This document shows positions 34,761 to 43,443 of a stretch of DNA of 64,000 bases, piece by piece. Both the position numbers and the translations under genes were made by a program. Origin of the DNA: Micromonospora chokoriensis. Lineage in GTDB: Bacteria > Actinomycetota > Actinomycetes > Mycobacteriales > Micromonosporaceae. The notes beneath the pieces are model-generated. The model was not told the origin of the DNA and did not search any database. It worked only from the letters and a program-made list of their open reading frames with translations. The stretch spans positions 5,456,001-5,520,000 of the forward strand of contig NZ_LT607409.1 of the NCBI RefSeq assembly GCF_900091505.1, given 5' to 3'. Positions within the stretch are counted from its first letter, which is position 1. Each line of letters opens with the position of its first letter.

Positions 34761-35307
34761 GCTCACCCTGGAGGTGGATGTCGAACCGGAGCCCGTCCGT
34801 CGCGGGCTTCGCCAGCAGGGTGTCCCGGCGGTCGGCGTCGACGCTGCGCAGCACCGGGTCGACGGCGTTGGCCGCCGGCTCGTCGGGGAAGTAGAGCCGG
34901 GTGACGAGGCGGTGCAGCAGCCCACGCCCGAAGACCGACAGGGCCAGGTGGGGCGCTTCGGTGCCGCCGTCGGGCGCGGGCAGCGGGCCCGGCTTGACGG
35001 TCAACAGCCGGTACCACCCCTGCCCGTCGGTCTCGCTCCGCCCGAAGCCTCGGAAGCCGGCGAGCGCGGGGGGCCGGGCACCACGGGGGTCGTCCGGATG
35101 GTCGAACCGGCCGTCCGGATCGGCCTGCCAGCTCTCCACCATCGCGTCGACCACCGGTGTGCCGGTGCCGTCGAAGATCCGCCCCCTGATCCAGAACGCT
35201 CCCGGTGTGGACTCGGGTACGACGTACGGGCCGTCGGGCCAGCGCAGGCCGATGTGCAGGTACGGCCCGACGGTCTGCGCGGGCATGACGCCCAACCGCT
35301 CACTCAT
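34735..35307 (-). CDS. pcaG: Protocatechuate 3,4-dioxygenase alpha subunit
   Basis: 190 aa, normal for PcaG. Family stretches TVGPYLHIGL, IRGRIFDGTGTPVVDAMVESWQADPDGRF, and LALSVFGRGLLHRLVTRLYFPDE. It pairs with PcaH to cleave protocatechuate to 3-carboxymuconate; the alpha chain lacks the iron-binding Tyr/His set, as expected. Overlaps the pcaH stop by 8 bases. Confidence 0.94.
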   Translation of the reverse strand: MSERLGVMPAQTVGPYLHIGLRWPDGPYVVPESTPGAFWIRGRIFDGTGTPVVDAMVESWQADPDGRFDHPDDPRGARPPALAGFRGFGRSETDGQGWYRLLTVKPGPLPAPDGGTEAPHLALSVFGRGLLHRLVTRLYFPDEPAANAVDPVLRSVDADRRDTLLAKPATDGLRFDIHLQGEHETVFFAV

Positions 35308-36049
35308 CGTCGTCCTCGTCCTCGAAGGGGGTGCTGTCCCGGCCGCGCAGGACGATGTCGAACTCGTACGCCAGCGCCCACTCCGGTGTGGTGCCGGCGT
35401 GGTCGTAGCGGGCGACCATCCGTTCGCGGGCCTTCGGGTCGCGGACCGAGTTGAAGATCGGGTCCTGGAAGAAGAGCGGGTCGCCCGGGAAGTACATCTG
35501 CGTCACCAGCCGCTGGGTGAACGCGCGGCCGAAGAGGGAGAAGTGGATGTGCGCCGGCCGCCAGGCGTTGTCGTGGTTACGCCAGGGGTACGCGCCGGGC
35601 TGCACGGTGACGAACCGGTATCTCCCCTGGTCGTCGGTGAGCGCCCGGCCCACCCCTTCGAAGTTGGGGTCGAGCGGCGCCGGCCAGGTGTCCCGGGCGT
35701 CGCGGTACCGGCCGGCGGCGTTGGCCTGCCAGATCTCGACGAGCGTGTGGGGCACCGGTCGTCCGTCGCCGTCGCGGACCCGTCCGTGCACGATGATCCG
35801 CTGTCCCTGCGGCTCACCGTCGTGTTGACGGGTCAGGTCGTGGTCGAGGTCACCGAGGCGCCCCTCCCCCAGCAACGGCCCGGTGATCTCGGTCAGCCGC
35901 TGTGGCAGGTGGACGAGTGGGTGTTTCGGCGCCCTCGGCACTGTCGACTTGTAGCCGGGGCTGAGCAGGGGCGGGTGGGCGTCGACGTCGTCGCGCCGGT
36001 AGCTCGGTAGCACCAGGCCGCCGTCGGCCCGGGTGTCCTGGGTGGTCAT
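35300..36049 (-). CDS. pcaH: Protocatechuate 3,4-dioxygenase beta subunit
   Basis: 249 aa. The non-haem Fe(III) ligands are recognisable: Tyr115 (AAGRYRD), Tyr154 (PGAYPW), His167 and His169 (RPAHIHFS). Its C-terminus is unusually acidic (FEDEDDDE). ATG 36049 overlaps the pcaJ stop (ATGA). Confidence 0.95.
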   Translation of the reverse strand: MTTQDTRADGGLVLPSYRRDDVDAHPPLLSPGYKSTVPRAPKHPLVHLPQRLTEITGPLLGEGRLGDLDHDLTRQHDGEPQGQRIIVHGRVRDGDGRPVPHTLVEIWQANAAGRYRDARDTWPAPLDPNFEGVGRALTDDQGRYRFVTVQPGAYPWRNHDNAWRPAHIHFSLFGRAFTQRLVTQMYFPGDPLFFQDPIFNSVRDPKARERMVARYDHAGTTPEWALAYEFDIVLRGRDSTPFEDEDDDE

Positions 36050-36834
36050 TGTCGTCTCCCGTCAGCCTTCGTCGCCTCCAGCGACCGCAGCACCGCGAGT
36101 TCCCGCGCCGTCGGCGGCTCGCTTGTGGTCAGCCCTTCGGCGACGGCGAGATCCCAACCGGTGGCGGCCCGCGCCTGTTCCCGCGTCACACCGGGGTGCA
36201 GTCGGGTCAGCGTGAGCTCGCAGGTGACCGGGTCGGGTTCGAGGACGCCGAGATCGGTGATCACCACCCGGGGGCCTCCGCCCCGCAGGCCGAGTCGCTC
36301 CCGGTCGTCGGGGCCCGTCCCGTACCCGACCGAGGTGACGAAGTCGACCCGTTCGGTGAACGTCCGGAGGTCCTGCCGGACGATCACCACGACCTCACCG
36401 CAGGAGGCGGCGATCTCCGGGGCGCCGCCCGCGCCGGGCAGCCGGACCTTCGGGGCGCCGTAGTCGCCTCCGACGACAGTGGTGTTGATGTTGCCGTACC
36501 GGTCGAGCTGCGCGGCGCCGAGGAAGCCCACGTCGATCCGGCCCGGCTGGAGCCAGTAGTTGAACACCTCGGGCACCGACACCACGGCGTCCGCCGTGTC
36601 GGCGAGGACCCCGTCGCCGATGGACAGTGGAAGCCGGTCCGGCTTCGCGCCGAGGCACCCGGATTCGTAGATGAGCACCAGGTTCGGGGCGTGGGTGGCG
36701 CGGGCGAGGTTCGCCGCGGTGCTGGGCAACCCGATCCCGACGAAGCAGGCGGTGCCGTCGCGTAGTTGCCGGGCGGCGGCGACGGTCATCATCTCGTCCG
36801 CGGTCCAGCCGGTCGTCGTGGTCTCGTCGGTCAC
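36046..36834 (-). CDS. pcaJ: 3-oxoadipate CoA-transferase subunit B
   Basis: 262 aa. Class I CoA-transferase beta chain: GIGLPSTAANLA, the catalytic-Glu motif LIYESGCLG, GFLGAAQLDRYGNINTTVV and GVLEPDPVTCELTLTRLHPGV. It transfers CoA from succinyl-CoA to 3-oxoadipate. GTG 36834 overlaps the pcaI stop. Confidence 0.93.
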   Translation of the reverse strand: MTDETTTTGWTADEMMTVAAARQLRDGTACFVGIGLPSTAANLARATHAPNLVLIYESGCLGAKPDRLPLSIGDGVLADTADAVVSVPEVFNYWLQPGRIDVGFLGAAQLDRYGNINTTVVGGDYGAPKVRLPGAGGAPEIAASCGEVVVIVRQDLRTFTERVDFVTSVGYGTGPDDRERLGLRGGGPRVVITDLGVLEPDPVTCELTLTRLHPGVTREQARAATGWDLAVAEGLTTSEPPTARELAVLRSLEATKADGRRQ

Positions 36835-37649
36835 GCCGCCGCCCCGGCCCGGTGCACGTGCTGGTCGAGCCAGGCGCGGAAGGTGTCGCGGTGCCGGCTG
36901 ACGGCGTCCCAGGCCCGGTAGAAGTCGTTGTCCCGCACCGAGTAGCCGTGGGCGTAGGAGGGGTGCGCACCACCGGGCACCTCGGCCACCGCGGTGACCG
37001 CCCAGCCGGGCAGGACGACCTGCCCGGGTACGGGTTCCAGCTCGTCGACGATCTCCTCGACGGTGACCAGCGACCGGTCGGCGGCGAGCACCGCCTCCTT
37101 CTGCACCCCGGTGATGCCCCACATCTGCACGTTGCCGTCGCGGTCGGCGCGCTGGGCGTGCACCACAGTGACGTCGGGGCGCAGGGCGGGAACGGCGGTG
37201 AGCGTCTCACCGGTGAAGGGGCAGGTGATGGGGCGGATGTTCGTCGTGTGGGCGGGCAGGTCGGTGCCGGTGTAGCCGCGCAGGACGGCGAAGGGCAGCC
37301 CGGACGCGCCGGCGACGTACCGGTTCGCCATGCCCGCGTGGCTGTGCTCCTCCAACTCGAGGGGGCGCGGCCAGGCGTTCTGCACCGCGTCCCGGAAGCG
37401 GTGCAGTGACCCGACGCCCGGGTTGCCGCCCCACGAGAAGACCAGGCGGCGGGCACATCCCGCGCCGATGAGCTGGTCGTAGATGACGTCGGGGGTCATC
37501 CGTACCAGGGTCAGATCCTGCCGTTCCTGGCGGATGATCTCGTGACCGGCGGCGAACGGAATGAGGTGCGTGAACCCTTCCAGGGCCACCATGTCACCGT
37601 CGTGGACCAGGTGCGCCACACCCTCGGCCAGCGAGACGAACTTCGCCAT
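36831..37649 (-). CDS. pcaI: 3-oxoadipate CoA-transferase subunit A
   Basis: 272 aa. Family motifs GDMVALEGFTHLIPFAAGHE, SWGGNPGVGSLHRFRDAVQ, and VVHAQRADRDGNVQMWGITG. First gene of the pcaIJHGBDC-IclR operon, in which every junction overlaps. GGGGAGG precedes ATG 37649. The thiolase pcaF that would finish the pathway is not in the operon or the window. Confidence 0.93.
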   Translation of the reverse strand: MAKFVSLAEGVAHLVHDGDMVALEGFTHLIPFAAGHEIIRQERQDLTLVRMTPDVIYDQLIGAGCARRLVFSWGGNPGVGSLHRFRDAVQNAWPRPLELEEHSHAGMANRYVAGASGLPFAVLRGYTGTDLPAHTTNIRPITCPFTGETLTAVPALRPDVTVVHAQRADRDGNVQMWGITGVQKEAVLAADRSLVTVEEIVDELEPVPGQVVLPGWAVTAVAEVPGGAHPSYAHGYSVRDNDFYRAWDAVSRHRDTFRAWLDQHVHRAGAAA

Positions 37650-37925
37650 GAGCCTCCCCGCCTCTGTTCGCGATGCGGACCGCCGTACTCATCTCGAACG
37701 TACGGTGGGGGACGAGATCCGTCAACGACGGGACGGCCGGTCCGTCCACAGTGTTGTCACGTCACGCCGATCAATGCGTTGACGCGAGCCGGACCACGTG
37801 CCAACGTTCATGCAGAGAACGGCCGTTCGGTAAGCGAACACCTCGGGCCGCTCGTGAGCGAACGCCCGGCCCGCCCGACCACCCGGGACCACCCCCACCG
37901 GCCCCACGCTCCCAGGAGGACAGCC
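37650..37925. promoter_or_regulatory. Divergent control region between pca operon and vdh-pobA
   Basis: 276 bases between pcaI (-) and the aldehyde dehydrogenase gene (+). Besides the 15-bp site annotated separately, GTTCGC occurs at 37666 and TGAGCGAAC at 37855, 24 bases from the TAAGCGAAC of the main site. This pattern fits one IclR protein controlling both directions. Confidence 0.6.
37825..37839. promoter_or_regulatory. Candidate PcaR (IclR) binding site
   Basis: GTTCGGTAAGCGAAC is a perfect inverted repeat (GTTCG/CGAAC, 5-base spacer). It agrees at 12 of 15 positions with GTTCGATAATCGCAC, the site I recall for Pseudomonas putida PcaR. Located about 175 bases before pcaI and 87 before the dehydrogenase gene. 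Confidence 0.6.
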
Positions 37926-39386
37926 ATGACACTGCTGGACGCCACGACCTGGCACGGCACGCTGCACAGCGACGGCTGGGTGGAGCCGGCCGGCGGCACG
38001 GCGGCCGTGCGGTCCCCCGCCACCGGGGAGGAGATCGGCCGGGTCGGCGCGGCGAACGCCGAGGACGTGACGCGAGCCTGCGCGCGGGCCAGCGCCGCGC
38101 AGCGCGCCTGGGCCGCCACCGGTTACGCCGAGCGGGCCGCGGTGCTCCGTCGGGCCGGGCAGCTGTTCGAACAGCACGCCGCCGAGATCGGTGACTGGAT
38201 CGTGCGCGAGTCCGGGGGCATCCCGCCCAAGGCCGGCGTCGAGACCGACACCGCGGCACAGGAGTGCTACGAGGCGGCGGCGCTGGCCTCGCACCCGCTC
38301 GGCGAGATCATTCCGAGCGCGCACCAGCGGCTCAGCCTGGCCCGCCGGTTGCCCGTCGGCGTCGTCGGGGTCATCGCGCCGTTCAACTTCCCGCTCATCC
38401 TGGCCACCCGTTCTGTCGCCCCGGCCCTGGCGCTGGGCAACGCCGTGGTGCTCAAACCCGATCCGCGCACCGCCGTCTGCGGCGGCGTCTCGATCGCCCG
38501 GGTCTTCGAGGAGGCCGGCCTGCCCGCCGGTCTGCTGCACGTCCTGCCGGGCGGGGCCGAGGTCGGTGAGGCGCTGGTGGCCGACCCCACCGTCCGGGTG
38601 GTCAGCTTCACCGGTTCGACAGCGGCTGGTCGCAAGGTCGGCGAGGCTGCCGCACGCCACCTCAAGCGGGCGCACCTCGAACTCGGTGGAAACTCGGCGC
38701 TCATCGTGCTCGACGACGCCGACCTGGACCTCGCGGTCTCCGCCGGCGCGTGGGGATCCTTCCTGCACCAGGGTCAGATCTGCATGACCACCGGACGGCA
38801 CCTGGTGCACGAGAGCCTGGCCGAGCGGTACGTGGAACGGTTGGCCGAGAAAGCGGACCACCTGCCGGTCGGCGACCCGAGCAAGGAGCAGGTGGCGCTC
38901 GGGCCGATCATCGACGAACACCAACGCGACAAAATCCACGCGCTGGTCACGGCGAGCGTCGACGCGGGCGCCCGGCTGGCGGCCGGAGGCACCTACGAGG
39001 GGCTGTTCTACCGGCCGACGGTCCTCGCCGACGTCACCCCCACGACCCCGGCGTACGCCCAGGAGGTCTTCGGCCCGGTCGCGCCGGTGGCCACCTTCGC
39101 CGACCAGGACGAGGCCGTGGAGTTGGCCCGGCAGACCGAGTACGGCCTGTCGCTGGGCATCCTCGGCCGGGACGTGACGAGGGCGATGGCCCTCGCTGAC
39201 CGCATCCCCAGCGGCATCGTGCACATCAACGACCAGACGGTCAGCGACGAGGCGGTGGCGCCGTTCGGCGGGGTCGGGGCCTCGGGCACCGGCTCCCGGT
39301 TCGGCGGGGCCGCCGCGAACGTCGAGGCGTTCACCGAGACCCAGTGGCTCACCGTGCGGGGCAGCATCGCGCGGTACCCGTTCTGA
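37926..39386 (+). CDS. Aromatic aldehyde (benzaldehyde/vanillin) dehydrogenase
   Basis: 486-aa NAD(P)-dependent aldehyde dehydrogenase. Rossmann and substrate motifs: GVVGVIAPFNFPLIL, SFTGSTAAGRKVG, LELGGNSALIVLDDAD (Glu) and HQGQICMTTGR (catalytic Cys). Closest in style to vanillin/benzaldehyde dehydrogenases. It would feed 4-hydroxybenzaldehyde or vanillin into 4-hydroxybenzoate or vanillate. AGGAGG precedes ATG 37926. Co-transcribed with pobA, 18 bases downstream. Confidence 0.88.
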   Translation: MTLLDATTWHGTLHSDGWVEPAGGTAAVRSPATGEEIGRVGAANAEDVTRACARASAAQRAWAATGYAERAAVLRRAGQLFEQHAAEIGDWIVRESGGIPPKAGVETDTAAQECYEAAALASHPLGEIIPSAHQRLSLARRLPVGVVGVIAPFNFPLILATRSVAPALALGNAVVLKPDPRTAVCGGVSIARVFEEAGLPAGLLHVLPGGAEVGEALVADPTVRVVSFTGSTAAGRKVGEAAARHLKRAHLELGGNSALIVLDDADLDLAVSAGAWGSFLHQGQICMTTGRHLVHESLAERYVERLAEKADHLPVGDPSKEQVALGPIIDEHQRDKIHALVTASVDAGARLAAGGTYEGLFYRPTVLADVTPTTPAYAQEVFGPVAPVATFADQDEAVELARQTEYGLSLGILGRDVTRAMALADRIPSGIVHINDQTVSDEAVAPFGGVGASGTGSRFGGAAANVEAFTETQWLTVRGSIARYPF

Positions 39387-39404
39387 CCGGAGGGAGCGAG
39401 GAAG

Positions 39405-40586
39405 ATGCCGGGAATGCGTACCCAGGTCGCCATCGTCGGCGCCGGGCCGGCGGGGCTCATGCTGGCGCACCTGCTGCACCTGCGCGGAATCGAGTCGGTG
39501 GTGCTGGAGAGCCGCAGCCGCGACCACGTCGAGCACCGGCTGCGGGCGGGGGTCCTCGAACAGGGCTCGGTCGACCTGCTCTGCCGCGCCGGTGTCGGCG
39601 ACCGGCTACGACGGGAGGGGCTGCGGCACGAGGGCATCGAGCTGCGCTTCGCCGGGGAGTCGCACCGGGTGCCGATGACCGACCTGACGGGCCGGGCGAT
39701 CACCGTCTACGGGCAGCAGGAGGTGGTCAAGGACCTCATCGCCGCCCGGCTCGCCGCCGGTGGCTCGATCCTCTTCGAGGCCGAGGTCGTCCGGCTGGAC
39801 GGTCTCGACGGCGCCGAACCGGTCGTCCACTTCCGACGGGACGGGCGCGACGAGGAGCTGCGCTGCGACTTCGTCGCGGGCTGCGACGGGTTCCACGGGG
39901 TGAGCCGTGGCGCGGTGCCCGACGGGGTGCTGACCACGTACGAGCGCGCGTACCCGTTCGCCTGGTTGGGGGTCCTCGCCGCCGCCCCGCCCGCGGTGGA
40001 GGAGCTCATCTACGCCAACCACGAACGGGGCTTCGCCCTCTACAGCATGCGCTCCCCCGAGCTGTCCCGGCTGTATCTGCAGGTCGCGCCCGACGAGGAC
40101 ATCGCCGAGTGGCCGGACGAGCGGATCTGGACGGAGCTGCGGGCCCGGTTGGAGACGGTGCCGGGGTGGTCACTCAACGAGGGGCCGATCCTGGAGAAGT
40201 CCATCACCGGAATGCGCAGCTTCGTGGTGGAGCCGATGCGGTGGGAGCGACTGTTCCTGGCCGGTGACGCCGTGCACATCGTCCCGCCCACGGGCGCGAA
40301 GGGCATGAACCTGGCCCTCGCCGACGTCGCGCTGCTCGGGGACGCCTTCGCCGCGTGGTACGACGAGGGGCGCGCCGACCTGCTGGACGCCTACTCCGCG
40401 ACGGCCCTGCGCCGGGTGTGGCGGGCCCAGCACTTCTCCTGGTGGATGACCTCGATGCTGCACCGGTTGGAGCGCGACGACCCGTACGAGACGAAGTTGC
40501 AGACCTCCACGTTGCGGTACGTCGCGACCTCGGAGGCCTACGCCAGGAGCCTGTCGGAGAACTACGTGGGTCTGCCCGAGGTCTGA
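39405..40586 (+). CDS. pobA: 4-Hydroxybenzoate 3-monooxygenase
   Basis: 393 aa, exactly the PobA length. FAD motif IVGAGPAGLML (residues 10-20), substrate/FAD motifs RLRAGVLEQGSVDLL, CDGFHGVSR and FLAGDAVHIVPPTGAKGMNLALAD, and the C-terminal SENYVGLP. It hydroxylates 4-hydroxybenzoate to protocatechuate, the substrate of PcaGH encoded divergently. Confidence 0.95.
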   Translation: MPGMRTQVAIVGAGPAGLMLAHLLHLRGIESVVLESRSRDHVEHRLRAGVLEQGSVDLLCRAGVGDRLRREGLRHEGIELRFAGESHRVPMTDLTGRAITVYGQQEVVKDLIAARLAAGGSILFEAEVVRLDGLDGAEPVVHFRRDGRDEELRCDFVAGCDGFHGVSRGAVPDGVLTTYERAYPFAWLGVLAAAPPAVEELIYANHERGFALYSMRSPELSRLYLQVAPDEDIAEWPDERIWTELRARLETVPGWSLNEGPILEKSITGMRSFVVEPMRWERLFLAGDAVHIVPPTGAKGMNLALADVALLGDAFAAWYDEGRADLLDAYSATALRRVWRAQHFSWWMTSMLHRLERDDPYETKLQTSTLRYVATSEAYARSLSENYVGLPEV

Positions 40587-40623
40587 GCGCGGCCACACCC
40601 CGAAGCATTATTCAACTTATTCA

Positions 40624-40635
40624 TGACGGGCGTCA
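40624..40635. promoter_or_regulatory. Palindrome upstream of the ABC importer
   Basis: TGACG-GG-CGTCA lies in an unusually A/T-rich stretch (40604-40650, with ATTATTCAAC and AAATTATTGAC) 147 bases before the binding-protein gene. A close relative, TTGACCGGGCGTCAA, is at 49049 before the SDR gene. Likely an operator within the importer promoter. Confidence 0.45.
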
Positions 40636-40781
40636 GAAATTATTGACTTTCGATGCCGGGGTGACTGACCATGGCCACCACAGCGGCGTGCGCCCCCACG
40701 CAGCGGTAGGTCACCTGCAGATCCGAGGCATCCGCCGACTTCCGACGCACCCACCACCCCCGCCCAGGAAGGGCCTCGTCA

Positions 40782-41756
40782 ATGAAGAAGGTCATGGCTC
40801 TCGGGCTGATCGCCACTACCGCGATCGCCCTCACCGGATGTACCGACTCCGACGCGTCCGCGCCGTCCGAACAGGCCTCGGGCGAGTTGCGCACGGTCCG
40901 GGTCGCGGCGCTGCCCATCACCGAGACCGCCGCGCTCTGGGGCGGCATCAAGGCAGGGCACTTCGCCGAACGTGGGCTCCAGATCGAGGTGCTGCCCGCC
41001 CAGGGTGGCGCGCAGGCCATTCCCGCCCTGATGAACGGCGACATCGACTTCGCGATCGGCCAGCCCTTCGGCGCGTTCCGCGCCGACCTGCGCGATCTCG
41101 GCGTCGTCATCATCGGCAACTACGCCTCCTCGTACGCCGACGGCGACGACATCAACGCCGTGGTGGCCTCGGCGAAGTCCGGCATCAAGCGACCGGCCGA
41201 CCTCGCGGGCAAGCGGGTCGCGGTCAACAGCCTCGGCGCCGCCGGCGACGTGACGATCATGGCGGCGGTCGAGAAGGACGGCGGCGATCCCAAGGCGATC
41301 AAGTTCGTCGAGGTGGCCTTCCCGGACGCCCCCGCCCAACTGGAGTCCGGCAACATCGACGCCGCCTGGGTGCCGGAGCCGTTCGTCACGCAACTGAAGG
41401 CCCGTGGGGACACCTTCGTCGTCGCGCCCTACCAGGCGGTGGTGCCCGGTCTGACCACCCTCACCACGATCACCACCAAGGAACGCACGGAGAAGGACGC
41501 CAAGCTGGTCGAGGACTTCACGGCGGCGATGAAGAAGACGTTGCAGTGGGCCAACGACCCCGCCAACATCGCACCGGTGCGGCAGGCCATCAAGGACAAC
41601 CTGCAACTGCCCCCGCCGGTGGCCGACTCGGTGCGACTCCCGGCCTTCGCGTGGGAGGTCGACAGGTCCAGCCTGCAGACGCTCGCCGATCTCGCGCAGA
41701 AGTACAAGGTGCTCGACAAGCAACCCGACTTCGACCGTCTCATCCAGCAGAAGTAG
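40782..41756 (+). CDS. ABC importer substrate-binding lipoprotein (NitT/TauT/SsuA type)
   Basis: 324 aa. Lipobox LTGC (Cys20) after a short signal sequence. The mature domain is an NMT1/SsuA-like periplasmic-binding fold (TAALWGGIKAGHFAERGLQIEVLPAQGG; DIDFAIGQPFGAF; AGKRVAVNSLGAAGDVTI; NIDAAWVPEPFVT). This family brings in sulfonates, thiamine precursors, phthalate and other acids. Its setting between pobA and PaaX suggests an aromatic acid; that is inference. First gene of a four-gene transporter operon. Confidence 0.92.
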   Translation: MKKVMALGLIATTAIALTGCTDSDASAPSEQASGELRTVRVAALPITETAALWGGIKAGHFAERGLQIEVLPAQGGAQAIPALMNGDIDFAIGQPFGAFRADLRDLGVVIIGNYASSYADGDDINAVVASAKSGIKRPADLAGKRVAVNSLGAAGDVTIMAAVEKDGGDPKAIKFVEVAFPDAPAQLESGNIDAAWVPEPFVTQLKARGDTFVVAPYQAVVPGLTTLTTITTKERTEKDAKLVEDFTAAMKKTLQWANDPANIAPVRQAIKDNLQLPPPVADSVRLPAFAWEVDRSSLQTLADLAQKYKVLDKQPDFDRLIQQK

Positions 41757-41769
41757 CCGGCGCGATCCC

Positions 41770-41792
41770 GCCCTCCCCGGACCGGGGAGGGC
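41770..41792 (+). terminator. Intra-operon hairpin after the binding-protein gene
   Basis: GCCCTCCCCGG and CCGGGGAGGGC pair perfectly around a single A (functionally a shorter stem with a larger loop). Such hairpins after binding-protein genes commonly stabilise the upstream mRNA or attenuate into the permeases. Confidence 0.65.
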
Positions 41793-41827
41793 CTCGCCGC
41801 CCGCGTGACGACGGGAGTGACCTACGC

Positions 41828-42622
41828 GTGTTCTCCACCCGACGCCTGCGCGCGTTACGCAGGGCCGTGCTGGGCGCGGTCGGCCTGACCGGGTTCCTCG
41901 TCGCCTGGCAGCTGATCCCGGCGCTGGGCCTGGTGAACCCGCTGTACCTGCCGTACGTGACGGACGTGCTGGCCCGGCTGTTCGAGCAGCTCGTCGACCT
42001 CGCGTTCTGGCGGCGGCTGGGCAGCACCATGACGTCCTGGGCGATCGGTCTGACGGTGGCGACGCTCGCCGCCGTCGTCCTCGGGGCCGTCGTCGGGTTG
42101 GTGCCGTTCCTGCGGCGCGCGACCCACACGGCCGTCGAGTTCCTGCGCCCGATCCCGTCGGTCGCCCTCATCCCGCTCGCCGTGCTGCTGTTCGGCATCC
42201 AGATGGAGGCCGCCCTCGTCATCATCATCTACGCGTCGTTCTGGCAGGTGTTCGTGCAGGTGATCTACGGCGTCGCCGACGTCGACGCGGTGGCCCGGGA
42301 CACCGCCCGCAGTTTCGGCCTGACCCGGCGGGAGCAGTTGTCGCACCTGGTCCTGCCGACCACCCTGCCGTACCTCATGACGGGCCTGCGGCTCGCGGCG
42401 GCGGTCGCGCTCATCCTCGCCGTCACCGCGGAGATGGTGATCGGCAATCCCGGGCTCGGGCGCATGATCGAGCTGTCCCGCTCCGCCGGAGACGCCGCCG
42501 GCCTGTACGCGCTGGTCGTGGTCACCGGTCTGCTCGGGCTCACGGTGAACCTCGTCTTCCGGTTCGTCGAGCGTCGGGTGCTGTCCTGGCACCAGTCGAT
42601 ACGAGGAGAGGAGCTGCGGTGA
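41828..42622 (+). CDS. ABC importer permease 1 (NitT/TauT type)
   Basis: 264-aa integral membrane protein with about six helices and the EAA loop VDAVARDTARSFGLTRREQLSHLVLPTTLPYLMTGLRLA. GTG 41828 lies 10 bases after GGGAG. Its stop overlaps the second permease start (GTGA). Confidence 0.9.
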   Translation: MFSTRRLRALRRAVLGAVGLTGFLVAWQLIPALGLVNPLYLPYVTDVLARLFEQLVDLAFWRRLGSTMTSWAIGLTVATLAAVVLGAVVGLVPFLRRATHTAVEFLRPIPSVALIPLAVLLFGIQMEAALVIIIYASFWQVFVQVIYGVADVDAVARDTARSFGLTRREQLSHLVLPTTLPYLMTGLRLAAAVALILAVTAEMVIGNPGLGRMIELSRSAGDAAGLYALVVVTGLLGLTVNLVFRFVERRVLSWHQSIRGEELR

Positions 42623-43443
42623 CCGCGTACACCGGTCGGATCGCCACCACGCAGCGCAGCCGCAACGTCGGCACCCGGATCGCGACGAGCATTCTCTACA
42701 CACTGGGGCTGCCGACGCTGCTCCTGGTGCTCTGGGGTCTGGTGGCGACGAGAACGACGAGCCAGTTCTTCCCCGACCCGCTGACGATCGCCGAAGCGTT
42801 CCGGGAGACCTGGGTCGGTCCGGCGTTCGTCGAGGACGTGCTGCCGAGTCTCGCCCGCCTCGGCCTCGGTGTGGCCGCGTCGATCGTGCTGGGCGTCGCC
42901 GCCGGCACCGTGATCGGCCTGAACCACTGGCTGCGTGAGCTCCTGGAACCGCTGTTGGAGTTTCTTCGGGCCATCCCGCCACCGGTGCTGATTCCGGTGG
43001 CCATGCTCCTGCTCGGGATCACGGACACCATGAAGGTGGTCGTGATCGTCTCCGGGGCGGTCTGGCCGATCCTGTTGAACACGATCGAGGGTGTCCGGGG
43101 CACGGACAGCGTCATGACGGAGACGGCGCGTTCGTTCCGGGTGTCCTGGTGGGAGCGGCTCTGGTTCCTCGTGCTCCCGGCCGCGAGCCCACGGATCATG
43201 GCCGGTGTCCGGCAGGCCCTCTCGGTCGCGCTGATCCTGATGGTCATCTCCGAGATGTTCGCCTCGTCCTCCGGCCTCGGTTACCGGATCGCCTACTTCC
43301 AGCGCAACTACCTGATCGCCGAGATGTGGAGCGGCATCCTCCTGCTCGGTCTGGTCGGCGTCTTCCTCGCCGTAGCTTTCGGTCTCGTCGAACGGCGCGT
43401 CCTGCGCTGGTACCACGGAATCAGGGAGGTCAACCGTGCCTGA
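42619..43443 (+). CDS. ABC importer permease 2 (NitT/TauT type)
   Basis: 274-aa membrane protein, BPD_transp_1 family; EAA loop DSVMTETARSFRVSWWERLWFLVLPAASPRIMAGVRQAL. Two different permeases imply a heterodimeric channel. GTG 42619 overlaps the first permease stop; its own end overlaps the ATPase start by 8 bases. Confidence 0.9.
   Translation: MTAYTGRIATTQRSRNVGTRIATSILYTLGLPTLLLVLWGLVATRTTSQFFPDPLTIAEAFRETWVGPAFVEDVLPSLARLGLGVAASIVLGVAAGTVIGLNHWLRELLEPLLEFLRAIPPPVLIPVAMLLLGITDTMKVVVIVSGAVWPILLNTIEGVRGTDSVMTETARSFRVSWWERLWFLVLPAASPRIMAGVRQALSVALILMVISEMFASSSGLGYRIAYFQRNYLIAEMWSGILLLGLVGVFLAVAFGLVERRVLRWYHGIREVNRA

Noticed and set aside
32648..37122. Large minus-strand frames joining several pca genes into fusions
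   Set aside because: The extra N-terminal parts are out-of-frame readings of the preceding pca genes; each enzyme has its normal length from an overlapping GTG/ATG.
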